Source: Fibrisoma limi BUZ 3 (lineage in GTDB: Bacteria; Bacteroidota; Bacteroidia; Cytophagales; Spirosomataceae). From it: a DNA stretch of 64,000 nucleotides. Each line of letters begins with the position of its first letter. Position 1 is the first letter of the stretch. Below the pieces are notes generated by a model, which saw only the letters and a program-made list of their open reading frames with translations, did no database searches and had not been told where the DNA came from. The stretch lies in assembly GCF_000296815.2 (NCBI RefSeq), contig NZ_CAIT01000006.1, positions 564,777 through 628,776 on the forward strand, read 5' to 3'. Below are positions 54,228 through 62,800 of this stretch, piece after piece. The translations under genes and the position numbers were made by a program.

Positions 54228-55226
54228 TTAGCTCCTGTCAGCCCATTTGAGATCCACCACAACCGCTTTGTGGTCAGAGCCGGGCTGTTCGAGGGGCTGG
54301 AACCGAACGGTCCGCAATCCGCCGTTCACAAACGCATGATCGATTGGAATCATGCCCGGCGGGAAGAACCGTGGCCAGGTTGGACTGATACCAAAACCTT
54401 TACGACAGGCTGCCAGGGCTGGTTGGGATACCGGCTCTTCTTCGAAGATGCGGTGATATACCGGCGAAAACACGCTGATGTTAAAATCGCCGATCAGCAG
54501 CGTTGGTCTGGGCTCCCGGCGGGTCAGGTCGGCTACGTATGCCAGTTGCCGATTCCGTTCAGCGAACCACGACGGCAGGACCGGCGTACGGGGATGGACC
54601 GTAACCAGAGCCATCTCCCGGCCATTGATCGTCGTGGTCAGATGAATGACCTGCTGCGTTTTTACCGCTTGTTTATCCACCGAAAAAGGCGTTCGGCTAC
54701 CCACCAGAATATGGCACGGCCCCTTTGACCAGATTTCATACTGAAATGGATAGGTGGAACGAAGGGGAACCAGCGCCCGGATGGTAGCCGGTGTCATTTC
54801 TTGCAGCACAAACAGGTCGGGCTGTTGCTCGCCAATGAGCCTGATGGTGCGCTGCATGTCGGTATCCGTGTACAGAACGTTGGCGTGCAGTACACGGAAG
54901 TCATGCTGAGCTGCCGCCGGAGGGTCGGCCACCAGCCAGGGGGCAGCCAGAAAGCTATTCAGAAGCAGACAGCCGGTTGTGATGCGAACCAGTCGGCTGC
55001 CGGTAAAAAGCCAGTAGGCAGACAGGAACACGGCCACCACGCAATAGAGCACAACAAAGTGGCTGACTAATTCAAAAACAAAATAATACTCGCCCAGGCG
55101 ACCCACCAGAGTAGCAGCCACCAACGCCCAGGTTGCCCAGCGCAGCCACCGATTGAGGTCAAAACGGGGGCCTCTTCCGGCAGATTGGCGTGGGGCAATC
55201 GGTGTAAGCACAGAATTGCCTTTCAC
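54228..55226 (-). CDS. Membrane-anchored endonuclease/exonuclease/phosphatase-family protein
   Basis: 332 residues with a probable GTG start; no ATG fits the N-terminal membrane part. Residues 25-100 carry three hydrophobic helices. Residues 105-332 form the EEP domain: LHANVLYTD, LFVLQEMTP (metal Glu), TLLIGDFNISVF and PGSDHKAVVVDL (catalytic His and Asp). These enzymes cut phosphodiester bonds in nucleic acids, lipids or phosphoinositides. Substrate unknown; the membrane part places the active site outside the cytoplasm. Confidence 0.85.
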   Translation of the reverse strand: MKGNSVLTPIAPRQSAGRGPRFDLNRWLRWATWALVAATLVGRLGEYYFVFELVSHFVVLYCVVAVFLSAYWLFTGSRLVRITTGCLLLNSFLAAPWLVADPPAAAQHDFRVLHANVLYTDTDMQRTIRLIGEQQPDLFVLQEMTPATIRALVPLRSTYPFQYEIWSKGPCHILVGSRTPFSVDKQAVKTQQVIHLTTTINGREMALVTVHPRTPVLPSWFAERNRQLAYVADLTRREPRPTLLIGDFNISVFSPVYHRIFEEEPVSQPALAACRKGFGISPTWPRFFPPGMIPIDHAFVNGGLRTVRFQPLEQPGSDHKAVVVDLKWADRS

Positions 55227-55314
55227 AAGATTGATATTCAGGTTGTCTACAAAAGTAATCGCGGTCCAATCGAAATAGTTGGTTCACGGCGCAGATTTTT
55301 CGTTGTCGGTCAGC

Positions 55315-56964
55315 TTAAAACACGGGACATCGCGTACTGCCCCGGTGTTTGGCTTTTTTCATCCTGGGCATTCGCCGTCGCTCAACCTGAACCGGACCCT
55401 GCCGAACGGGGGGAGCAACCGCCGATGGGGCCGGAGCCAGGGGCTGCGCATTGCCCGTGGTTTCGGAGACTATGGGCGTCGGCGGATCGGGCGGAATCGG
55501 GAGCACCACCGCTTCGGGATAATCGTATGCATCGAAGCCGTAATCGTAGAGGTAGATGTTGATGTAGCCGTCGAGACTATATTTCGTACTGATCGTTTTA
55601 GCCGATACGCCCTGACCAGCTTGCACAAGATCAGGTTTCATGGCCAGTGAATCTTTGTAAAATCGGCTGTACAGGACATATTTGTTATACATAAACGCCC
55701 GATTACCGGAATCCAGCTTCAGCGCTACGTCGAAATAAAGCCGCGATTCTTTGGGGCGCTGCGCGCTGGCGTACATGACAGCCATGTTATTGATGGCGGT
55801 TTTGCTCAGGTAAGCCTGATAAGCCTTCACCGCGTTGTCGTACTGGCGGGTGCTTTTGAACAGATTGCCGAGGTTGTTCTGGTAGTATTTGCTGGTCGTA
55901 TCCGCGGCCTGCGCTTTCTGAAAATCTGTCTGGGCACGCGAATAATACTGTCTGGCCTGATGCTCATCGCCCCGCTGTTCCTGCCGGAGGGCCTGATACA
56001 TGCGGACAATCCCCCGGTTATTATACAAAAACGCCGTACGGTGGCCCCGATTGATCAGGCTGTCGTAGATGGCTGCGGCTGCATCGATGCGGTCCAGTTC
56101 CAGCAGGGCCACCCCAGCGCCGTTCAGCGCATTCATGTCGCGGGGGTTTTGCCTGAGGGCCTGCCGGAAGTTGTCGTAAGCCTGGTCCATCTGGTTCAGT
56201 TTCAGATACAGGCTCCCCCGGTTGGTGAGCAGTTGGGCGTTGCTGCGATCATTGGGCAGGGCCTGCTCAACGTGGTGCAAAGCCGCGTAGAAGCGATCCT
56301 GCCGACGAAACAGGTCACTCAGGGCCAGTTGCGTGGACGGATTGCTCGGGGTTAAGGTATTAGCCGTTTTAAGGGCCGTTTCAGCCCGGCGCATCTGCTT
56401 GGCTTCCAGGTAACTCAATCCGGCATAGAGAAACGCATCCCCATGAGCCGTATTGGATGCTAACAGCGCCGGTTCACCCAGGGCAAAGTGACGGGCGGCT
56501 TCGGTGTACTGTTTTTGCCGATACGTAATAACCCCCAATCCTAACTGAGCGTAGCGGTCGAGGGAGTCGAGACGTAGGGCGGCATCGTAGGCGAGTTTAG
56601 CCGAGCGGTACTGACGTTGCGCGAGCAGGGCGTGCCCCAGGGCGGTTTGCGCCTGTGCCCACTGCGGCTGAAGCCGGGCCGCCTGGCGAAAGGCAACCGT
56701 GGCCTGCGCAAAATCCCGGTTCCGATAAGCCGCATTCCCTGCCTGGAGTTGAGCTACGGCTTTCGGATTCGTTGGTTCGGAACGAGCCGAAAGGGGGGCT
56801 ACGGCTCCACGCGCCACCCCCGATTCCTGAGCGGTCGATTCGGTTGGCGTTTTTTCATTCAGGCGGGTCGTGAGCTTATTTGCCGGGGTCGGTTGGGGTT
56901 GAGTCCTCGCGATAACCGGTATACCAATGCACAAAAACAGCCAAACCAACTGCCAATACCTCAT
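55315..56964 (-). CDS. Exported tetratricopeptide-repeat protein
   Basis: 549 residues from ATG at 56964, giving the signal peptide MRYWQLVWLFLCIGIPVIAR. A GTG at 57033 would add 23 residues. About ten TPR units run from residue about 75 to 430 (AYRNRDFAQATVAFRQAARL, AKLAYDAALRLDSLDRYAQL, AYDNFRQALRQNPRDMNAL). The C-terminal 110 residues are a Pro-rich tail ending in basic residues. TPRs bind proteins; partner unknown. It is divergent from the DUF2461 gene. Confidence 0.88.
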   Translation of the reverse strand: MRYWQLVWLFLCIGIPVIARTQPQPTPANKLTTRLNEKTPTESTAQESGVARGAVAPLSARSEPTNPKAVAQLQAGNAAYRNRDFAQATVAFRQAARLQPQWAQAQTALGHALLAQRQYRSAKLAYDAALRLDSLDRYAQLGLGVITYRQKQYTEAARHFALGEPALLASNTAHGDAFLYAGLSYLEAKQMRRAETALKTANTLTPSNPSTQLALSDLFRRQDRFYAALHHVEQALPNDRSNAQLLTNRGSLYLKLNQMDQAYDNFRQALRQNPRDMNALNGAGVALLELDRIDAAAAIYDSLINRGHRTAFLYNNRGIVRMYQALRQEQRGDEHQARQYYSRAQTDFQKAQAADTTSKYYQNNLGNLFKSTRQYDNAVKAYQAYLSKTAINNMAVMYASAQRPKESRLYFDVALKLDSGNRAFMYNKYVLYSRFYKDSLAMKPDLVQAGQGVSAKTISTKYSLDGYINIYLYDYGFDAYDYPEAVVLPIPPDPPTPIVSETTGNAQPLAPAPSAVAPPVRQGPVQVERRRMPRMKKAKHRGSTRCPVF

Positions 56965-57127
56965 CCAGATTCTGTTAATGTTTACCAAGTCAGGTAGCCT
57001 GAAAAAACGTAAGACGCTTAATTTAGTATTCACCCTACAGGCTACATAAAGTATAACTGCTTTTGGCCAAAATTAGCGTGTAAGCGCGACTGTGACAAAA
57101 CCTGATTTTTGTTACCTTTGGGATATA

Positions 57128-57838
57128 ATGGCAACAAAAACTGTGACAAAAGCCGAATTGACGGCCCAAACCCTTGATTTTCTGCGTGAGTTAGTGCAAA
57201 ACAACCACCGCGACTGGTTTCAGGCAAATCGTAAACGTTATGAAATGGCCAAAGCTGAATTTGAAGGCTGGGTTGGCCGTGTGCTGACGGGCGTCGGTTT
57301 ATTTGAGCCGTTACCCAATACCGACGTTAAAGACTGCATTTTCCGCATCAATCGCGATATCCGGTTTTCTAAAGACAAATCGCCGTATAAGCCAAATTTT
57401 GCCGCGGCTATTGGACCGGGCGGGCGCCATTCGGGCCGGATCGATTATTACATTCACTTGCAACCAGGTAATGAGTCGTTTCTTGGGGCTGGTATGTGGC
57501 AACCAACGGCCCAGCACCTCAGCAAATTCCGGCAGGAAATTGATTACAATGCCAATGAACTGAAGAATATTATTGAAGCTGATGCCTTCCGGGTTTACTT
57601 CCCCGAAGTTTGGGGTGAAACCATGAAAACGGCCCCCAAAGGATATTCTGCTGATCATCCTGAAATCGATCTGTTACGTCGGAAACAACTGTTTTTCATG
57701 CACCGCTACACCGACAAAGAGGTGCTGAAACCAACGTTTGCTGAGGAGGTTGTGCGGGGTTGTCAACTCGTGAAGCCGTACTGCGATTTTTTGAACTACC
57801 TGTTTTTTGATGAAGTTAACGAGACCGTGTCGATCTGA
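57128..57838 (+). CDS. DUF2461 (TIGR02453) family protein
   Basis: 236 residues from ATG at 57128; a GTG at 57092 is in frame but adds an unlikely leader. Conserved parts: LRELVQNNHRDWFQANRKRY, CIFRINRDIRFSKDKSPYKPNF and GRIDYYIHLQPGNESFLGAGMW. The family is widespread but its function is not established. A TACCTTTG promoter-like box ends at 57120, but it lies too near the start to be assigned with confidence. Confidence 0.86.
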   Translation: MATKTVTKAELTAQTLDFLRELVQNNHRDWFQANRKRYEMAKAEFEGWVGRVLTGVGLFEPLPNTDVKDCIFRINRDIRFSKDKSPYKPNFAAAIGPGGRHSGRIDYYIHLQPGNESFLGAGMWQPTAQHLSKFRQEIDYNANELKNIIEADAFRVYFPEVWGETMKTAPKGYSADHPEIDLLRRKQLFFMHRYTDKEVLKPTFAEEVVRGCQLVKPYCDFLNYLFFDEVNETVSI

Positions 57839-57855
57839 TTTAACCATTATCCAGC

Positions 57856-58299
57856 ATGAAACGACTTCTTTTCGGCCTGATCTGTGCCCTGCTGACAACG
57901 CTTGCCAGCGCGCAGTCCAATCCCGTGCAATTTGGGTACACCTACAAAGTTGACACTGGTACCCAGGATAAGCAGGTGTTTATCTGCGGACAGCGACCCT
58001 TTAACGAAAAAGGCGAACTGGTTGGAAGCGGTGATCTGGGGGCTCAGGTCAGACAGGTATATGAAAATGTCAAAACGGCGCTGGGAAAGGTGGGCCTTAC
58101 CTTACGCGACGTCAAACAGGTTACGTATCATCTGAAGGGTGTACCGGGCCAGGTGAGTACACTGGCTAATCAGCAGATCTTACAAACCAATACGATCTAT
58201 TTCCCGGACGGCGCTCCCAAAATTTCGGAGTTAAAGAACATCCCGAAAATTCTCCGCGACGACGTATTGATTGAAGTCGAAGTGATTGCGTCAAAATAA
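57856..58299 (+). CDS. Exported RidA-like protein with altered active site
   Basis: 147 residues with signal peptide MKRLLFGLICALLTTLASAQ, followed by the RidA (YjgF/YER057c) fold: VFICGQRPFNEKGELVGSGD, QVRQVYENVKTALGKVGLTL, and a closing VLIEVEVIAS. RidA deaminates reactive enamines in the cytosol with an Arg in YPAR. Here the corresponding site reads GAPKISELK, so Arg is Lys and the loop is different; deaminase activity is doubtful. Export is also unusual. Gap to DUF2461 gene 17 bases, so co-transcribed. Confidence 0.82.
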   Translation: MKRLLFGLICALLTTLASAQSNPVQFGYTYKVDTGTQDKQVFICGQRPFNEKGELVGSGDLGAQVRQVYENVKTALGKVGLTLRDVKQVTYHLKGVPGQVSTLANQQILQTNTIYFPDGAPKISELKNIPKILRDDVLIEVEVIASK

Positions 58300-58332
58300 A
58301 AAATCCTCCTCAGCACCACTGAGGGGATTTTT
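58298..58332. terminator. Terminator shared by ridA-like and gltD genes
   Basis: AAAAATCCTCCTCAG (58298-58312) pairs with CTGAGGGGATTTTT (58319-58332) with one bulged base. It has U-runs both ways and lies between the two convergent genes. Confidence 0.75.
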
Positions 58333-58349
58333 TATTTTGACTGACGAAG

Positions 58350-59840
58350 TCAGGCGGTTGCCAGCATCGAAACGGCTTTTGCTTCAAGCATTGTTTCGCC
58401 CATCAGGTAGCAGTCGGCGGCCCGGGCGGCTTCGCGGCCTTCCGAAATAGCCCATACCACGAGCGATTGACCCCGACGCATGTCACCGGCGGCAAATACT
58501 TTAGGGTTCGTGGTCGTCTGATAATGCGTGGTCTTCACATTACCGCGTTCATCGTATTCCAGCTCGAGGTCATCGAGCAGACCGTTGTGCTGCGGATGCA
58601 GGAAGCCGGCTGCCAGCAGGGCCAGTTCGCACGGAATGTCCCGTTCAGAACCCGGAAGCTCGACCATCTGCATTTTGCCGCCTTCGTTCTGCCAGGTCAG
58701 ATCAACGATACGTAGCGCTTTAAGATTACCTTGCTCGTCGCCAATGAAGGCTTTGGTGTTGATTGACCAGAAGCGTTCGCAGCCCTCCTCGTGTGATGTT
58801 GATGTACGCAGCATCATCGGCCAGTTGGGCCAGGGTGTATTAGCAGCCCGATCTTTCGGCGGCATGGGCATTAGCTCAATCTGAGTTACGCTGGTGGCAC
58901 CGTGGCGATTTGACGTACCGACACAGTCGGAGCCGGTATCGCCCCCACCAATAACGACTACGTTTTTGCCGGTCGCCCAGAGATCGCCATCACCGTACGG
59001 CACCCCGCGGTGGTCAACTTCAACCGGCCGGTTTGATACGCGTTTGTTCTGCTGGCTGAGGAACTCCATCGCCGGATAAATTCCCTTTAGATCACGGCCA
59101 GGAATAGGCAGATCGCGCGGAACTGTTGAACCGCCCGTCAGCATCACCAGATCAAACTGTTCCAGCAGATCTTTGGCTTTCAGATCAACCCCCACGTTTA
59201 CGCCGGTTTTAAAAATTACGCCCTCGGCTTCCATGACTGCCAGTCGGCGGTCGATCGTCCATTTCTCCAGTTTGAAGTCTGGAATGCCATAGCGAAGCAA
59301 GCCCCCGATCTGATCGGCGCGTTCAAACACAGTTACCGTATGCCCGGCTTTGTTCAATTGCGCAGCCGCTGCCAGCCCTGCAGGGCCGGAGCCAATGACG
59401 GCTACGTGTTTACCCGTCCGGTTTGTCGGAGGGTTTGGTTTAACCAGACCTCGTTCAAACGCGATTTCAGCAATTGATTTTTCGATGAATTCAATGGCAA
59501 CGGGCGGCTTGTTGATCCCCAGCACACACGAAGCTTCGCAGGGGGCCGGGCAGATGCGTCCCGTAAACTCCGGGAAATTATTGGTCGAACTCAGAATTTC
59601 GTAAGCAAACTCCCAGTTTTGTTCATACACGGCGTCGTTGAACTCAGGAATAATGTTGCCCAGTGGACAGCCGCTGTGACAAAACGGTGTACCGCAATCC
59701 ATACAGCGGGCGGCCTGCCGTTGTGAATCCTGCTCCGAAAACGGCATTTCAATCTCTTTGTAATCGTGAATTCGTTCCTGCGGGTCGCGCTTTTTGGGCA
59801 GTTCACGAGCGAATTCTAAAAATCCGGTAGGTTTTCCCAT
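58350..59840 (-). CDS. gltD: Glutamate synthase (NADPH) small subunit
   Basis: 496 residues, the usual length. Cysteines of two 4Fe-4S clusters are in ARCMDCGTPFCHSGCPLGN and GRICPAPCEASC (residues about 40-115). The FAD site GSGPAGLAAAAQLNKAG follows at about 150, and the NADPH site GGGDTGSDCVG at about 285. It feeds electrons from NADPH to GltB for glutamate formation from glutamine and 2-oxoglutarate. 39 bases after gltB, same transcript. Confidence 0.97.
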   Translation of the reverse strand: MGKPTGFLEFARELPKKRDPQERIHDYKEIEMPFSEQDSQRQAARCMDCGTPFCHSGCPLGNIIPEFNDAVYEQNWEFAYEILSSTNNFPEFTGRICPAPCEASCVLGINKPPVAIEFIEKSIAEIAFERGLVKPNPPTNRTGKHVAVIGSGPAGLAAAAQLNKAGHTVTVFERADQIGGLLRYGIPDFKLEKWTIDRRLAVMEAEGVIFKTGVNVGVDLKAKDLLEQFDLVMLTGGSTVPRDLPIPGRDLKGIYPAMEFLSQQNKRVSNRPVEVDHRGVPYGDGDLWATGKNVVVIGGGDTGSDCVGTSNRHGATSVTQIELMPMPPKDRAANTPWPNWPMMLRTSTSHEEGCERFWSINTKAFIGDEQGNLKALRIVDLTWQNEGGKMQMVELPGSERDIPCELALLAAGFLHPQHNGLLDDLELEYDERGNVKTTHYQTTTNPKVFAAGDMRRGQSLVVWAISEGREAARAADCYLMGETMLEAKAVSMLATA

Positions 59841-59879
59841 TATCTGAAAAACAAACTAAATGATTGACTAATTTGTGCC

Positions 59880-62800
59880 TTACCCCTGCGCTACATCGAC
59901 CACGATGTCCTGATACACTACGTTTTTATCCCGAATCTGCTCTGACAACGCAATGCCCCGGCTGATGAGCGCTTTGCTGAAGTCGTCCGGCAGCACCTTC
60001 ACAAACTGACCGATCAGGGCATCCCAGTTCTGAATCAGCGTCAGGGCTGCGTTGCTGGTTGTGTACTGGAAGTGCTTCTCGACGTATTCACGGACAATAC
60101 CCTGGTCTTCGTCGTTCAGCGGCTCCAGGCTCACCATTTCCGGGTTCACTTTAGAGGCAAACGTTCCGTCTTGGTCCCATACGTAGGCAACACCACCCGA
60201 CATCCCGGCCGCGAAGTTGCGTCCGGTCGTGCCCAGAATGATGGCTAGCCCACCCGTCATGTACTCCAGGCCGTGGTCACCGACTCCCTCAACAACGACC
60301 TTGGCCCCCGAATTCCGGACGCAGAATCGCTCGCCCGCCATACCCCGGATGAACGCTTCACCAGAGGTCGCGCCGTAGAACGATACGTTACCAACGATGC
60401 TGTTTTCTTCGGGTTTGAACGGGGCCAGACGGTCGGGGTATACAATAAGCTGTGCACCACAGAGACCTTTACCAAAATAGTCGTTAGCGTCGCCTTCCAG
60501 CTCTAACTTAATGCCGCGGGTGGCGAATGCGCCAAAGCTCTGTCCGGCCGTACCGCGCAGCTTGATGTGAATCGTGCTATCGGGAAGACCCGGTCCACCG
60601 TAAACCTTCGAGATTTCGTTCGAAAGCATCGTACCAATACTCCGGTTGATGTTCTGAACGGTAAACTCGCCATAGACTGATTCAGCGTCGGAGAGGGCAG
60701 GCTGGGCTGCTTCGATCAGCTTACGGTCCAGTACATCATCGAGGCCGTGATCCTGCTCTTCCTGTTTGTACAGCGCTACGTCGAGGCTAACCGGCTCTTT
60801 GTAAAGCAGTGCCGATAAGTTGATGTGCTTGTATTTCCAGTGCTGGATGTCGTCGCGCATCTCCAGCATTTGTGCCTGACCGACCATTTCAGCAACCGTC
60901 CGGAAGCCCAGTTCAGCCATGATTTCTCGTAGTTCCTGCGCCATGAACGTAAACATGTTCACCACATGCTCCGGTTTACCGGTAAACATGGCCCGCAATT
61001 CTTTATTCTGTGTAGCAACGCCAACCGGGCAGGTGTTCAGGTGACACTTCCGCATCATGATACACCCAGCGGCAACCAGCGCGGCCGTTGCAACGCCAAA
61101 TTCTTCGGCACCCAGCAGGGCAGCAATCGCCAGGTCGCGACCCGTACGGATCTGGCCATCGGCCTGTACGGTAACGCGACCACGTAGCTTGTTCCGAACC
61201 AGCGTCTGGTGCGCTTCGGCCAGGCCAAGCTCCCACGGCAGTCCCGCGTGACGGATCGACGAGAGGGGCGAAGCACCCGTACCGCCGTCGTGACCCGAGA
61301 TCAGGATGTGGTCGGCATGGGCTTTGGCAACGCCCGCAGCAATGGTACCAACACCGGCCTCAGATACAAGCTTGACGCTGATCCGGGCGTCGCGGTTGGC
61401 GTTTTTCAAATCGGAGATCAATTGCGCAAGATCTTCAATTGAATAAATATCGTGGTGGGGTGGGGGCGAAATCAACCCAACACCCGGCGTTGAATGACGC
61501 GTCCGGCCAATCCAGTCGTCGACTTTATGCCCCGGGAGCTGACCGCCTTCACCAGGTTTAGCCCCCTGCGCCATCTTGATCTGCAATTCTCTGGCGTTGG
61601 TGAGGTAGTAACTGGTTACGCCAAACCGACCCGATGCCACCTGCTTGATGGCGGAATTCATGCTATCGCCGTTTTCGAGCGGCTTGTAGCGCAATTCATC
61701 TTCACCGCCTTCGCCGGAGTTGCTCTTGCCACCAATTCGGTTCATGGCGATAGCCAGCGTCGTATGAGCTTCCCACGAAATGGAGCCGAACGACATAGCG
61801 CCGGTTGCAAACCGTTTGAAGATGGTTTCGATCGGCTCAACCTCCTCAATTGGAATGGGAGTACTCTTTCTGAATTTCAACAGACCCCGCAGTGTAATCG
61901 CTTTCTGCGCCTGATCGTCGATTAGTTTCGCGTATTTCTTATAGATCGAATAATCGTTGCGTTGGGTCGACTGTTGCAGGAGGTGAATCGTATCCGGATT
62001 GAAAATATGCTTTTCGCCCCGCTGCTTCCACTGATAAACACCACCAACTTCCAGTCGACGCGTCGACGGGGTGGGCGTTTCGGGGAATGCCGTGCAATGT
62101 CGAACCAAAATCTCACGGGCGATTTCGTCCAGACCCATGCCACCGATTCGTGAAACCGTACCCGTGAAGTAGCGATTCACTACGTCTTCGTTCAAGCCCA
62201 GGCACTCAAAGATCATAGCACCCTGGTACGATTGCAGGGTTGAAATGCCCATTTTCGAAAATATCTTAAGCAGTTCGCCGTTGACCGCCTTGATGTAATT
62301 CCGGTACAGCTTGTCGAGATCGTAATCGACCTGCAACAGGCCGCGCTCTTTCATGCTGGCAATGGTTTCAAACGCCATGTATGGGTTTACGCCCGAAGCG
62401 CCGTACCCAATCAGTGTAGCAAAATGGTGCGTTTCCCAGACGTCGCCGGCTTCAACCACAATACCTACCTTGCCACGGAGTCCGCGCCGGATGAGGTGGT
62501 GGTGAATGGTAGCCGTAGAGAGCAGCGATGGAATAGGGGCGTGGCTACTGTCAACATTCCGGTCCGACAGAATAATGATTGAATAGCCATCAGCAATGGC
62601 ATCTTCGGCGTAGCGGCATATCCGGTCGAGGGCGCGTTCGAGCGACTCGCCTTTGCCGTCGGCCAGGAAATAACAGTTAATTGTTTTAGCCTGGAAATGG
62701 TGCCGGTCAATGAACCGAAGCTTGTCAAACTCCGGTACGGTCAGCACCGGCTGGTCCAGTTCTACCTGGCGGCAGTGTTCCGGGGTTTCGTCGAGGAGGT

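Noticed and set aside
57113-57120. TACCTTTG as a promoter for the DUF2461 gene
   Set aside because: Matches the -7 box, but no good TTTG partner and it is only seven bases before the ATG.
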